DNA of 64,000 nucleotides from Prochlorococcus marinus (lineage in GTDB: Bacteria > Cyanobacteriota > Cyanobacteriia > PCC-6307 > Cyanobiaceae): NCBI RefSeq assembly GCF_001180305.1, contig NZ_CVSX01000023.1, positions 124,001-188,000 on the forward strand, in the 5' to 3' direction. Below, one piece after another: positions 50,419 to 61,427 of this stretch. Within the stretch, counting starts at the first letter, position 1; every line of letters begins with the position of its first letter. The position numbers and the translations under genes are program-made. Below the pieces are notes generated by a model. That model saw only the letters and a program-made list of their open reading frames with translations. It had not been told where the DNA came from and did no database searches.

Positions 50419-50426
50419 TTATACCT

Positions 50427-50678
50427 TTAAACAGGTAATTCCATCCCTGGATTATATTTAGACCATTTACCAAATTCATTTGCAAAACTTTCACAAGATT
50501 GAACGTCCCAATCGGTTTTGTAAACACCATTTTCATCTTTTATAATACTCACATGAATGAATGGTTTTTTTGCTGTAAAATCCGGAACTTCACAAATATT
50601 ATCAACACCATGATTATTCTCAACATCATGATAAGTGATACATCTATCAACCCATTTACAGTTGATGCATATGCACAT
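50427..50678 (-). CDS. ycf34: Ycf34 protein
   Basis: 83 residues from ATG at 50678 (MCICINCKWVDRC). The earlier frame start at 50708 adds only MRTLLFILFI, and the family begins at MCIC. Cysteines at the start (CIC-INC, DRC) and the PDFTAKKPFIHVSI stretch match Ycf34, an Fe-S-binding protein linked to photosynthetic electron transport in cyanobacteria and red-algal plastids. Start codons of this gene and the tRNA nucleotidyltransferase gene face each other with 10 bp between them. Confidence 0.85.
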   Translation of the reverse strand: MCICINCKWVDRCITYHDVENNHGVDNICEVPDFTAKKPFIHVSIIKDENGVYKTDWDVQSCESFANEFGKWSKYNPGMELPV

Positions 50679-50688
50679 AATAAATAAA

Positions 50689-51906
50689 ATGAATAGTAAC
50701 GTTCTCACCGATCATACACTAATAGTTAATGAATTAGAAAAAAGTATAAAAATTCATAATTGGAATTTTGTCCTACCTTTTTTACCTAAAGGATCATATT
50801 TGGTTGGTGGTTACATAAGAGATATTATTTTGGGAAGAGTAACTGAAGAGTTAGATGTTGATATTGTTGTCCCTTTAAATGCAATTGAAATTGGGAAAAA
50901 GATTTCAGAAAATGTTGGATCAAAATTTATAATTTTAGATCAAGAACGAGAAGTGGTAAGAATTATTCTTAATCATATTGATATTGATATTGCTAATCAG
51001 GTTTCATCCACGATAAAAGGAGATTTGAGTTCTAGAGATTTTTCGATTAATTCAATTGCTTTTTTATTTGATAAGAAGTGTTTGTTTGATCCATTAAATG
51101 GCTTAAAAGATCTAGAGATTTCTTTGCTTAGAACACATTCAGAAATAAATTTACTGAATGATCCTTTAAGGATTTTAAGGTGTTTTCGATTTGTTTCGGA
51201 ATTGAATTTTAAAATTGATATTAAGCTAGTTAAATTTATAAAAAAAAATAAAGAGAAACTATATCTTGTTGCCAAAGAGAGGATTAATTATGAAATACAG
51301 AAAATAGTAAATGGGGTAAATGCTCTTGATGCAGTAATGTTGATCAAAAAATTAAATATATTGGGTTCTGAAAATTTATATAAAGATTCTTTTTTTTTGG
51401 ATTTAAAGAAAATTAATTATGGAGTATTTAATAGTGAAGAAAAAAAGAAATTTTTACCATTATTTTTTATTGGTCAAATTTTAGATGTGGTATCTCTACA
51501 AAGACTTAAATTTAGTAAAGCTGAAATAGCAAAAACTAAATTGTTGAGAAAATGGCATTTTGTGTTGAAGAATAAAAATATCACTAAATTAAATGAATTA
51601 GAAAGGTTTACATTACATCAAGAATTAGAGATGTTTCTCCCATCTTTTATTTTTTATTTACCTCAAAAATTACACTTAGGTTGGCTGAATAGATGGCGTG
51701 ACAAGGATGATAAATTATTTCATCCCTCAAATTTACTCAATGGCGATGTGATTAAAAAAAATTTAAAAATAAAGGATGGACCTTTACTAGGAGAGCTTTT
51801 AAAGTATCTTTCAAAGGAGCTCGCATATAAAAGATTGAATAATTTTGATGAAGCTATTTATAAAGCAAAGCATTGGATTGAACAAAATGCGCCAAAATGT
51901 GATTAA
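50689..51906 (+). CDS. tRNA nucleotidyltransferase / poly(A) polymerase family protein
   Basis: 405 residues from ATG 50689 (MNSNVLTDHTLI); the frame extends to 50635 but overlaps ycf34. Class II nucleotidyltransferase head: YLVGGYIRDIILGR and ELDVDIVVP carry GG and DxD. RDFSINSIAFLF and LRTHSEINLLNDPLRILRCFRF complete the conserved neck. It could add CCA, only A, or C; cyanobacteria may split these activities between two such enzymes. CCA is not encoded in the tRNA-Asn gene of this window, so an enzyme is needed. Shares a 10-bp divergent promoter gap with ycf34. Confidence 0.85.
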   Translation: MNSNVLTDHTLIVNELEKSIKIHNWNFVLPFLPKGSYLVGGYIRDIILGRVTEELDVDIVVPLNAIEIGKKISENVGSKFIILDQEREVVRIILNHIDIDIANQVSSTIKGDLSSRDFSINSIAFLFDKKCLFDPLNGLKDLEISLLRTHSEINLLNDPLRILRCFRFVSELNFKIDIKLVKFIKKNKEKLYLVAKERINYEIQKIVNGVNALDAVMLIKKLNILGSENLYKDSFFLDLKKINYGVFNSEEKKKFLPLFFIGQILDVVSLQRLKFSKAEIAKTKLLRKWHFVLKNKNITKLNELERFTLHQELEMFLPSFIFYLPQKLHLGWLNRWRDKDDKLFHPSNLLNGDVIKKNLKIKDGPLLGELLKYLSKELAYKRLNNFDEAIYKAKHWIEQNAPKCD

Positions 51907-51963
51907 ATACACATAGCTTAGTTTTGTTTAGAAGTTCAGACTTCAAAATCATTTTTAAAATTT

Positions 51964-52383
51964 ATGGGCATTCGCATTTACATTGGCAACTTACCACAAG
52001 GATTTAATCCAAAAGAATTCGATACTATTATAAAATCAGTTTCTGATTCGATTAGATTTAAAGCAGTTTTAGATAAGGAAACTAAGGAATGTAGGGGGTT
52101 TGGTTTCGCAACAACAAATAATGAAGAGAATGCAAATCTACTAATTCAAAAATTAAACGGTTTTGAATTTAACGGTTCCAAATTAAGAGTGGAGCTATCA
52201 GAGAAGAAAGATTCTGCTTCACATAAAAGAAATAACGGCAATCTAAACAAAAACAAGAAGAGGAAAGATTTTAAGAAAATTGTTCACAGTGATGCTCCTA
52301 ACCTTGCGGCTCCTGATCCAAGGTGGGCTGGAGAATTATCCAAATTAAAAGATTTGTTGGCTAATCAGAAAACACCTGTTTAA
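51964..52383 (+). CDS. rbp: RRM-type RNA-binding protein
   Basis: 139 residues. RNA-recognition motif at about residues 1-85: RNP2 IYIGNL (IRIYIGNLP) and RNP1 CRGFGFATT, with the hydrophobic core of LNGFEFNGSKLRVEL. The C-terminal part is basic and Lys/Asn-rich (NNGNLNKNKKRKDFKK), then NLAAPDPRWAGELSKLKDLL. The cyanobacterial Rbp proteins are cold- and light-responsive and bind mRNAs (family knowledge). Convergent with crtB, whose stop follows directly. Confidence 0.9.
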   Translation: MGIRIYIGNLPQGFNPKEFDTIIKSVSDSIRFKAVLDKETKECRGFGFATTNNEENANLLIQKLNGFEFNGSKLRVELSEKKDSASHKRNNGNLNKNKKRKDFKKIVHSDAPNLAAPDPRWAGELSKLKDLLANQKTPV

Positions 52384-53292
52384 CTACTTAATTCTAGAAA
52401 TTAAAAAAGATATAGGAATTTCAAAAGCTTTTACTGAATTTTTTACAAAAGCCCTATTATTAAAAACATCATAGTCTAACCTTTCAATAGAATCTAGTAT
52501 TCCTCTATAGAGTCTTAAAGATGTCCATACAGGCCACCTTGCGTCAGAAGATAACCATTTAATTCCATCTTCTGATTTTTGGAACCAATCACGAGCCCTA
52601 GTTAATTGAAAGTTCATCAGTGCCCTCCACTGATTATTTATTTTTCCTTCTAAAAGTTCTTCTTCAGAATAATTGAATTTTTTAATATCATCTTGTGGAA
52701 GATAAATTCTACCTCTTTGTCTATCTTCTCCGACATCCCTTAATATATTAGTTAATTGATTTGCTATTCCTAGAGCTATAGCAGATTCTGATGGGTCAGG
52801 CTTGGCACTCCATGGAGCTGATGTATAAGCGCTATCAATACCCATTACATTCTGAGTCATCAAACCAACAGTACCCGCAACTCTATAACAATAAAGTTTT
52901 AATTCATCAAAATTTTTGTACCTAAATTTATTAAGATCCATTCTCTGACCATCTATCATGTCTAGATAAGGCTGAATACTTTGTGGATATTTTTCGATGG
53001 TATCTGACAGAACTGCATCTAATTCAGATTTAATATTTCCTTTAAATAAATTTCTTGTATTTTCTTCCCATGCGTCTAAGTTTTCGGAAAGTTCATCTTG
53101 AGATTTAGTAGAAGCTTCTATGCTATCCATTATTTCATCTGTTCTCCTACACCATACATAAATAGCCCAAATAGCTTTTCTTTTTTCTAGTGGTAGTAAA
53201 AGAGTCCCCAAGTAAAAGGTTTTAGCCCACTTTTGGGTTTCTTTACGGCATAACTCGTATGCTTGATCTAGTTGAGAAATTGAATTTTTCAA
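52384..53292 (-). CDS. crtB: Phytoene synthase
   Basis: 302 residues. Two aspartate motifs for the diphosphates: YVWCRRTDEIMDS (first DxxxD region) and NILRDVGEDRQRGRIYLP (second). It condenses two geranylgeranyl diphosphates to 15-cis-phytoene, the committed carotenoid step. AGTVGLMTQNVMG and QLTNILRDVGED are invariant in the family. It lies 38 bp downstream of pds on the same strand, the pds-crtB order known from many cyanobacteria. Confidence 0.95.
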   Translation of the reverse strand: MKNSISQLDQAYELCRKETQKWAKTFYLGTLLLPLEKRKAIWAIYVWCRRTDEIMDSIEASTKSQDELSENLDAWEENTRNLFKGNIKSELDAVLSDTIEKYPQSIQPYLDMIDGQRMDLNKFRYKNFDELKLYCYRVAGTVGLMTQNVMGIDSAYTSAPWSAKPDPSESAIALGIANQLTNILRDVGEDRQRGRIYLPQDDIKKFNYSEEELLEGKINNQWRALMNFQLTRARDWFQKSEDGIKWLSSDARWPVWTSLRLYRGILDSIERLDYDVFNNRAFVKNSVKAFEIPISFLISRIK

Positions 53293-53330
53293 AAAGTTTA
53301 GGTCTTTATTAAGATTACTTTAATATGTTT

Positions 53331-54770
<1,440 letters not shown>

Positions 54771-54818
54771 TTAAAGTTAGAACATTATAGTTTTTTTCGT
54801 TGATTATTTCGCAAAATT

Positions 54819-55166
54819 ATGGAAAAAATGCTTTTAAAATCAACTACTCGACATGTAAGAATTTTTACTGCTGAAGTTGTTGATAAAGAATTAAAGTTTC
54901 ATCCCAACAAACTTACTCTTGATTTAGATCCCGATAATGAATTTATTTGGAACGAAGATTCTTTGAACAAAATAAATAAGAAATTCAATCAATTGATACT
55001 GGAAAGAAAAGGTAAAGATTTAGATGACTATGAACTTCGGAAAATAGGATCAGAAATCGAAGGTTTAATTAAACTTTTGCTTCAAAATGGCGAATTGACT
55101 TATAACCCTAATTGTAGAGTGATGAACTTTTCAATGGGTTTACCAAAAACAAAAGAATTATTGTGA
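54819..55166 (+). CDS. ndhM: NAD(P)H-quinone oxidoreductase subunit M
   Basis: 115 residues. LKSTTRHVRIFTAEV at the start, then LTLDLDPDNEFIW and LIKLLLQNGELTYNPNCRVMNFSMGLP at the end match NdhM from start to stop. Peripheral NDH-1 arm subunit specific to oxygenic phototrophs. It overlaps the next gene by 4 bp (GTGA), so it is co-translated. The pair faces pds/crtB across a short divergent gap. Confidence 0.93.
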   Translation: MEKMLLKSTTRHVRIFTAEVVDKELKFHPNKLTLDLDPDNEFIWNEDSLNKINKKFNQLILERKGKDLDDYELRKIGSEIEGLIKLLLQNGELTYNPNCRVMNFSMGLPKTKELL

Positions 55167-55786
55167 ATAGACCACCATCAAATAGAGGGCCGAGAAGAGG
55201 CTCAAATAGAAGTAATTACTCATCAAATCCAAGAGATGTTGACTTTTACGGACAGAGAAATAGTAGATTGCCCGCCTCCTCTGAACCAAAGATTAACTTC
55301 AATACGGGAACCGTAGCTGTTCTTGCGGGAGTATTGATTTTAGGTGTTGGTATTGGAAGCGCAATTACTAGTACAACAGATGGTGGACAGGGAAATATCG
55401 CTAGTCAACAACAATTAGATATGGCTGTACCAGATCCCGAATTTTGTAGACAATGGGGTGCAAGTGCATTTGTAATTGATGTTGAAATGTATACAACTCT
55501 CAATCCATCTACAAGTTTCGTGACACAACCAGCTCTTCAGCCTGGTTGTGTAATTCGACGAGAGAATTGGACAGTTTTACAAAAACAAGGAGCGATTAGT
55601 AATGAAGATGTAAGAGAATGCAAGCAAAGAATGAACACTTTTGCTTACATTGGATCCATAAGAGATAAACCAATAGTTAAGTGCGTTTATCAAACTGATG
55701 TTAATGAAAATAAATTCATAATTAAGGGGGATGGTCAAGCTGAAGATGGAGGAGTAGGAATTAATAAAGAGGCTATTCAATTCTGA
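55163..55786 (+). CDS. DUF3172-family protein
   Basis: 207 residues, GTG start overlapping the ndhM stop. N-terminal 45 residues are Arg/Ser/Asn/Pro-rich and disordered. A hydrophobic segment (TVAVLAGVLILGVGIGSAIT) is followed by a soluble domain with conserved PDPEFCRQWGASAFV and RRENWTVLQKQGA, then KCVYQTDVNENKF. This is DUF3172 (recalled), found in cyanobacteria and plastids. Membrane-anchored with the soluble domain on one side. Co-expression with ndhM suggests a photosynthetic role; that is inference. Convergent with rbcR, whose stop begins at the next base. Confidence 0.75.
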   Translation: MNRPPSNRGPRRGSNRSNYSSNPRDVDFYGQRNSRLPASSEPKINFNTGTVAVLAGVLILGVGIGSAITSTTDGGQGNIASQQQLDMAVPDPEFCRQWGASAFVIDVEMYTTLNPSTSFVTQPALQPGCVIRRENWTVLQKQGAISNEDVRECKQRMNTFAYIGSIRDKPIVKCVYQTDVNENKFIIKGDGQAEDGGVGINKEAIQF

Positions 55787-56737
55787 TCAAATTCCTATTT
55801 GTCTTAGAGGGCTTTCTAAACTAGCGAATTGAGGTAAAATATTTTTCTTAAATACTTCTGACGCCCTAGAAGTGTATCTTGAAGGATTAGTAATTAATTT
55901 TAATTCTCTTTTAACCTCTAAGTCTGCAATAAATGCTTTGTGGATTGTTCCAGCCGCTAATTCTCTTTCAATCGATACAACAGGCAAAAATGAAGCCCCT
56001 AAGCCTGATTGAACTGCATTCTTGATTGCTTCAAGAGAGTTGAGTTCCATCTCAATTTTTAATCTTTGTATGTCAAGTCCAGAATCTTGAAGAAGTTTGT
56101 CAACAACTTTTCTTGTTGTGGATTGAGAATCTAATTTTACGAAATTTAATTTGTATAAGTCTTCTTTTAAAAGCTCTGGTTTGTTAGAAAGTTGATGTTG
56201 AGTGGGTAAAACTAATGCCAATTCATCAGTTGCATATGGAATAACTTGTAGCAAGTTTTCTAAATCACTAGGCAATTGTCCTCCAATAATGGCTAGGTCA
56301 ATTTGTCCATTGGCAACGCTCCAACCGGTTCTTCTAGTACTGTGAACTTGAAGTTGAACAGAGACATCGGGATATTTTTGTCTAAAAAGTCCTATCATTC
56401 TTGGCATTAAATAAGTTCCTGTCGTTTGACTGGCTCCAATGACAAGAGTCCCGCCTTTTAAGCTATTTAAATCTTCAATAGCTTTGCAAGCTTCGTCGCA
56501 TTGATTCAAAATTCTTTCACAATAATCAAGTAGAAGTCTGCCTGCTTCAGTTAATAGAGCTTTTCTTCCACCTCTATCGAAAATTGTAATTTCAAGCTGT
56601 TTTTCTAGATTTTGTATTTGTAAACTTACGGCAGGTTGAGTTACGTATAAAAGATCTGCAGCTTTTTTAAAACTTCCTTGAGCTGCTATAGCTTTTAATA
56701 TTCTTAATTGGTCGAGAGTAAATGGTAACTCGGCCAT
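55787..56737 (-). CDS. rbcR: LysR-type regulator (RbcR/CmpR/NdhR group)
   Basis: 316 residues. HTH at residues about 5-60 ([39 protein letters not shown]) and a co-inducer domain with [19 protein letters not shown] and [10 protein letters not shown]. This sequence pattern is that of RbcR/NdhR-type CO2-responsive regulators in cyanobacteria and red-algal plastids (ycf30). It could regulate the carbon-concentrating or rubisco genes. It is the only LysR gene here; the divergent neighbour is the NnrU gene 83 bp away, which could be its target. Confidence 0.9.
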   Translation of the reverse strand: MAELPFTLDQLRILKAIAAQGSFKKAADLLYVTQPAVSLQIQNLEKQLEITIFDRGGRKALLTEAGRLLLDYCERILNQCDEACKAIEDLNSLKGGTLVIGASQTTGTYLMPRMIGLFRQKYPDVSVQLQVHSTRRTGWSVANGQIDLAIIGGQLPSDLENLLQVIPYATDELALVLPTQHQLSNKPELLKEDLYKLNFVKLDSQSTTRKVVDKLLQDSGLDIQRLKIEMELNSLEAIKNAVQSGLGASFLPVVSIERELAAGTIHKAFIADLEVKRELKLITNPSRYTSRASEVFKKNILPQFASLESPLRQIGI

Positions 56738-56819
56738 CTATGATGCCTACAATTAATTATAATTCTAATGGTTAGAAGTATTCTTGTTAAGAACTTTATT
56801 ATTTGATTAGTCAAAATTT

Positions 56820-57548
56820 ATGGAGACTCATAAAACTTCGCTGGTTATTTTAATTTTAATTTTAATTTTTGCAGTAATTCATAGTGGTGGAGCAGCTTTA
56901 AGAATTAAGGCAGAATCTCTTATGGGTCCGAGATTATGGCGATTATGCTTTGTTACTTTAAGTTTGCCATCTGCAGTAATTTTGATTAGTTATTTTTTGG
57001 CTCATAGATATGACGGAATCAGATTATGGAATTTACAGGGTAATAATTTAGTTTTTATGATGGTATGGATCTTAACTGCAATAAGTTTTTTATTTTTATA
57101 TCCTGCTACTTACAATTTGCTAGAAATTCCGTCGGTTTTAAAACCTAAAGTTCGAATTTATGGAACTGGGATAATGAGAATCACAAGACATCCGCAAGCA
57201 TTTGGTCAGATAATTTGGTGTTTTGCTCATACTTTATGGATTGGGACATCATTCACATTAATAACTTCTATTGGCCTAATTTTGCATCATCTTTTTGCAA
57301 TCTGGCATGGGGATAAGAGATTAGAAAATAGATTTGGAGAAGAATTTGAAAAGTTTAAAAAAAATACTTCCATAATCCCCTTTATGGCAATAATTGAAGG
57401 AAGGCAAGAATTTAAGACTAGAGAATTCTTTAGGTTATCTCAACTTGGTATATTGATTGCAATAGGAGTACTTTGGTGGTCTCATCAGTACATAAATATT
57501 GCGGTTAAAACATTTAATTCATCATTTTTGTCTGAATTTTTCAATTGA
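56820..57548 (+). CDS. NnrU-family protein, probable 15-cis-zeta-carotene isomerase
   Basis: 242 residues with five to six membrane spans. HSGGAALRIKAESLMGPRLWRLCF near residue 22, MRITRHPQAFGQIIWCFAHTLWIGT and GLILHHLFAIWHGDKRLENRFGEEF carry the conserved heme-ligand-type histidines of the plant/cyanobacterial Z-ISO. Z-ISO isomerises 9,15,9'-tri-cis-zeta-carotene between the PDS and ZDS steps. pds and crtB lie 2-4 kb away and zds is in this window. NnrU was named for a denitrifier gene, but no denitrification genes exist here. Assignment to Z-ISO is strong by motif but not proven. Confidence 0.75.
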   Translation: METHKTSLVILILILIFAVIHSGGAALRIKAESLMGPRLWRLCFVTLSLPSAVILISYFLAHRYDGIRLWNLQGNNLVFMMVWILTAISFLFLYPATYNLLEIPSVLKPKVRIYGTGIMRITRHPQAFGQIIWCFAHTLWIGTSFTLITSIGLILHHLFAIWHGDKRLENRFGEEFEKFKKNTSIIPFMAIIEGRQEFKTREFFRLSQLGILIAIGVLWWSHQYINIAVKTFNSSFLSEFFN

Positions 57549-57581
57549 CAGTTTAAAATCAAAATAAAAGTTCTTTAAAAC

Positions 57582-59603
57582 ATGCCTCAAGCTTCAGAAA
57601 TTGCCTGGTTAATTCCTGTTTTCCCACTTATTGGTGCAGTGCTTTCTGGCTTAGGACTAATAAGCATCAACAAGAAAATTAATAATTCAAGAGAAATTGT
57701 TTCTGTAGGTCTGATTTCTTTTGTTGGGATTTCTGCGGTAATTAGTTATAAAGCTCTAATTGAGCAAGTTAATGGCTATCAATCAGTAGAAAAATTATTT
57801 GTATGGGCCAATGCTGGGGATTTCATAATTCCAATGGGATTTGTCCTTGACCCTTTGGGGAGCGTAATGCTTGCTTTAGTAACTACAATAACTTTACTGG
57901 TAATGATTTACTCTCATGGTTATATGGCGCATGACAAAGGTTATGTCAGATTTTTTACATATTTAGCATTATTTAGTAGCTCAATGATGGGATTAATAGT
58001 TAGTCCAAACTTATTAGAAATTTATGTTTTTTGGGAATTAGTTGGCATGTGTTCTTACTTATTGGTTGGCTTTTGGTATGACAGGAATGGCGCTGCGCAC
58101 GCTGCACAAAAAGCATTTGTTGTTAATAGAGTGGGGGATTTTGGATTATTGCTAGGTATTCTTGGCCTATTTTGGGCAACAAATAGTTTTGATTTTCAAG
58201 AAATAGCTAATGGAATTTCGCAATCAATATCTGACAATTCGATACCCATTTGGGCTGCTTTACTACTTTGTTTTTTAGTTTTTTTAGGGCCGATGGCAAA
58301 ATCTGCTCAGTTTCCTCTCCATGTTTGGTTGCCTGATGCGATGGAAGGCCCGACACCTATTTCTGCACTTATCCATGCTGCAACAATGGTTGCTGCCGGA
58401 ATATTTCTTGTAGCAAGACTTCAACCTTTGTATTCAATATTCCCATCTATTCAGTTCATTATTGCTTTAGTTGGCACCATTACTTGTTTTTTAGGAGCCT
58501 CTATAGCTTTGACCCAGATGGATTTGAAAAAAGGTTTAGCCTATAGTACTGTTTCTCAGCTTGGATATATGATGCTCGCAATGGGTTGTGGTGCTCCAGT
58601 AGCAGGAATTTTTCATTTAGTGACTCATGCTTGCTTTAAAGCAATGCTATTTTTGGGATCTGGTTCAGTAATACATGCTATGGAAGAAGTGGTTGGCCAT
58701 CAGCCTGTATTAGCTCAAGATATGAGATTGATGGGCGGTTTAAGAAAAAAAATGCCGTATACATCAACAACATTTTTAATAGGTTGTGTAGCGATCAGTG
58801 GAATTCCACCATTGGCAGGTTTTTGGAGTAAAGACGAGATACTTGGAAATGCTTTTATGTCATTTCCAGCTTTTTGGTTTATAGGATTTCTAACAGCTGG
58901 TATGACTGCTTTTTATATGTTTAGGCTTTATTTTTTGACATTTGAAGGAGATTTCAGAGGGGAGAATAAAGAATTGCAAAAAGAGCTTTTAATAGCCTGT
59001 AAAACTAACATAGATGAAGAAAATGAAGAAGAGCATGGAGTACATGGCTCTATTCATGAGTCACCCTGGTCAATGACATTCCCCTTGGTATTTCTTGCTG
59101 TACCGTCTTTAATTATCGGTTTTATGGGATTACCATGGGATAGCAAAATTGCAAATTTACTAGATCCTGAAGAAGCAGAGACAGCGGCAGCAGCCTTCGA
59201 ATTAAAAGAATTTTTACCTTTAGCAATTGCGTCAGTTTTTATTGCATCAGTTGGAATCATTATTGCTTATCAGGCTTATTTCGTGAAAAAAATTAATTTA
59301 TCAGTTTTATTCGCCGAAAGGTTTCCTAGTATCAACAAATTTTTATCAAATAAATGGTATCTAGATGACATTAATGAAAAACTTTTTGTTAAGGGTAGTA
59401 GAAAACTTGCTAAAGAGGTCTTAGAGGTTGATTCTAAGGTTGTTGATGGTGTAGTAAATCTTACTGGACTTGTAACTTTAGGTAGTGGAGAAGGTTTAAA
59501 ATATTTTGAGACAGGTAGGGCTCAATTTTATGCGCTTATTGTTTTTGGAGGTGTAATTCTACTTGTTACCATATTTGGTTTTCAATCTCCTCAAGTATCT
59601 TAA
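57582..59603 (+). CDS. ndhF: NADH-quinone oxidoreductase subunit F (NdhF1 type)
   Basis: 673 residues, about 16 membrane spans. NuoL-like antiporter core: GFVLDPLGSVMLALVTTITLLVMIYSHGYM, FWELVGMCSYLLVGFWYDR and KSAQFPLHVWLPDAMEGPTPISALIHAATMVAAGIFLVAR, with the Lys/Glu/His of the proton channel. It is the distal antiporter subunit of NDH-1 with the lateral helix (about residues 540-660). Length and the lack of a CO2-uptake-specific region suggest the NdhF1 (respiratory/cyclic) form rather than NdhF3/F4. ndhD follows after 85 bp. Confidence 0.93.
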   Translation: MPQASEIAWLIPVFPLIGAVLSGLGLISINKKINNSREIVSVGLISFVGISAVISYKALIEQVNGYQSVEKLFVWANAGDFIIPMGFVLDPLGSVMLALVTTITLLVMIYSHGYMAHDKGYVRFFTYLALFSSSMMGLIVSPNLLEIYVFWELVGMCSYLLVGFWYDRNGAAHAAQKAFVVNRVGDFGLLLGILGLFWATNSFDFQEIANGISQSISDNSIPIWAALLLCFLVFLGPMAKSAQFPLHVWLPDAMEGPTPISALIHAATMVAAGIFLVARLQPLYSIFPSIQFIIALVGTITCFLGASIALTQMDLKKGLAYSTVSQLGYMMLAMGCGAPVAGIFHLVTHACFKAMLFLGSGSVIHAMEEVVGHQPVLAQDMRLMGGLRKKMPYTSTTFLIGCVAISGIPPLAGFWSKDEILGNAFMSFPAFWFIGFLTAGMTAFYMFRLYFLTFEGDFRGENKELQKELLIACKTNIDEENEEEHGVHGSIHESPWSMTFPLVFLAVPSLIIGFMGLPWDSKIANLLDPEEAETAAAAFELKEFLPLAIASVFIASVGIIIAYQAYFVKKINLSVLFAERFPSINKFLSNKWYLDDINEKLFVKGSRKLAKEVLEVDSKVVDGVVNLTGLVTLGSGEGLKYFETGRAQFYALIVFGGVILLVTIFGFQSPQVS

Positions 59604-59688
59604 TTACAATTGTGTGTCTTCACTGTCCATTGGGGTGAAAAAATACAGAAAATTTCTAGACTTTATTTAAGATAAATTTCTTATTAAA

Positions 59689-61329
59689 TTGGGTACCTAT
59701 TTTTATACACATTTTGCGACACAAATTTTGGGAACTTTGGGAGCTGGACTATCTAACTTCCCATGGTTATCTGCTTCAATTTTATTTCCAATTGGTAGCG
59801 CATTTGTGATCCCTTTTTTCCCAGATAAAGGAGATGGCAAAGAGGTGAGATGGTTCGCATTGTCTATTGCATTAATAACTTTTTTAATTACTGTAGGTTC
59901 ATATATTAATGGCTTTGATATTAGTAATGAAAATGTTCAACTGAAAGAAAATATTAGTTGGCTCCCTGATTTAGGTCTTACTTGGTCTGTTGGCGCTGAT
60001 GGTATGTCTATGCCGTTAATATTATTGACTAGTTTTATAACTGCTTTAGCAGTTCTTGCTGCATGGCCAGTCAAGTTCAAACCAAAGTTATTTTTCTTTT
60101 TAATATTGGTTATGGATGGTGGTCAAATCGCTGTGTTTGCAGTACAAGATATGCTTTTATTCTTTCTAACTTGGGAACTAGAGTTAATTCCGGTTTATTT
60201 ATTACTGGCTATTTGGGGTGGTAAAAATCGGCAATATGCAGCAACAAAATTCATTATTTATACAGCTGGCAGTTCTATCTTCATTCTTCTGGCAGCGTTA
60301 GCAATGGGTTTCTATGGCACAGAAATTCCTAACTTTGAGTTTTCTCACTTGGCAGCTCAAGATTTTAGTCAAAAATTCCAAATATTATGTTATGTAGGGC
60401 TTTTAATTGCATTTGGAGTGAAATTACCAATCGTACCTCTTCATACTTGGCTTCCAGATGCTCATGGAGAGGCAACAGCGCCTGTTCATATGCTTCTAGC
60501 AGGAATTTTATTAAAGATGGGAGGATATGCCCTTTTAAGATTTAATGCACAATTATTACCCGTTGCTCATGCTCAATTTGCCCCATTATTAATAGTTCTT
60601 GGGGTAGTTAATATAATTTATGCTGCATTAACTTCTTTTGCTCAAAGAAATCTAAAAAGAAAAATTGCATACAGTTCGATAAGTCATATGGGTTTCGTAC
60701 TTATTGGTATAGGGAGTTTTAGTAGCCTTGGAACAAGCGGAGCAATGCTACAAATGGTCAGTCATGGATTAATCGGTGCAAGTTTATTTTTTCTTGTTGG
60801 TGCTACTTATGACAGAACAAAAACTCTTAAACTTGATGAAATGAGTGGTGTAGGACAAAAAATGAGAATCATGTTTGCCTTATGGACTGCTTGCTCTCTG
60901 GCTTCTCTGGCTTTGCCTGGTATGAGCGGATTCGTTTCCGAATTGATGGTATTTACAGGATTTGTTACTGATGAAGTGTATACACTTCCGTTTAGGGTAG
61001 TGATGGCCTCTTTAGCTGCTATCGGTGTAATACTTACTCCCATTTATCTACTTTCAATGTTACGAGAAATTTTCTTTGGTAAAGAAAATCCTAAACTAAC
61101 AGAAGAACGAAAACTTATTGATGCAGAGCCTAGAGAAGTTTATATTATTGCTTGTTTACTATTACCGATTATTGGAATAGGTCTATACCCAAGATTAGTT
61201 ACTGAGAGTTATCTTGCTTCTATAAATAATTTAGTAGAAAGGGATTTAACTGCAGTGAAAAGTTCTATGAAAACTAATATTTTCTCAGGAACTAAAAAAA
61301 ATGAGATTTTAAAGGCTCCAACAATATAG
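59689..61329 (+). CDS. ndhD: NADH-quinone oxidoreductase subunit D (NuoM-like)
   Basis: 546 residues, TTG start. Antiporter-type signature [47 protein letters not shown] and [43 protein letters not shown]. Partner of NdhF in the NDH-1 membrane arm; NdhD1/NdhF1 pair with plastoquinone reduction. The N-terminal start is a TTG in a hydrophilic [11 protein letters not shown] segment before the first span. The C-terminal 35 residues are hydrophilic and poorly conserved. Same strand as ndhF, likely one unit. Confidence 0.93.
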   Translation: MGTYFYTHFATQILGTLGAGLSNFPWLSASILFPIGSAFVIPFFPDKGDGKEVRWFALSIALITFLITVGSYINGFDISNENVQLKENISWLPDLGLTWSVGADGMSMPLILLTSFITALAVLAAWPVKFKPKLFFFLILVMDGGQIAVFAVQDMLLFFLTWELELIPVYLLLAIWGGKNRQYAATKFIIYTAGSSIFILLAALAMGFYGTEIPNFEFSHLAAQDFSQKFQILCYVGLLIAFGVKLPIVPLHTWLPDAHGEATAPVHMLLAGILLKMGGYALLRFNAQLLPVAHAQFAPLLIVLGVVNIIYAALTSFAQRNLKRKIAYSSISHMGFVLIGIGSFSSLGTSGAMLQMVSHGLIGASLFFLVGATYDRTKTLKLDEMSGVGQKMRIMFALWTACSLASLALPGMSGFVSELMVFTGFVTDEVYTLPFRVVMASLAAIGVILTPIYLLSMLREIFFGKENPKLTEERKLIDAEPREVYIIACLLLPIIGIGLYPRLVTESYLASINNLVERDLTAVKSSMKTNIFSGTKKNEILKAPTI

Positions 61330-61427
61330 TTTCTTAAATTTATGCAAAATTTGTTTGGCTTTAAATAAATAAGAAGATATCTTGTGAATAGTTATTAGCT
61401 TATTTAAAAATATCCTATATAAATTCT

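Noticed and set aside
50635..50688. Earlier start for the tRNA nucleotidyltransferase
   Set aside because: It would overlap ycf34 coding and start with unrelated residues; ATG at 50689 fits better.
56820..57548. Denitrification gene cluster suggested by the NnrU name
   Set aside because: No nitrite or nitric oxide reductase genes occur and the motifs fit the Z-ISO branch.
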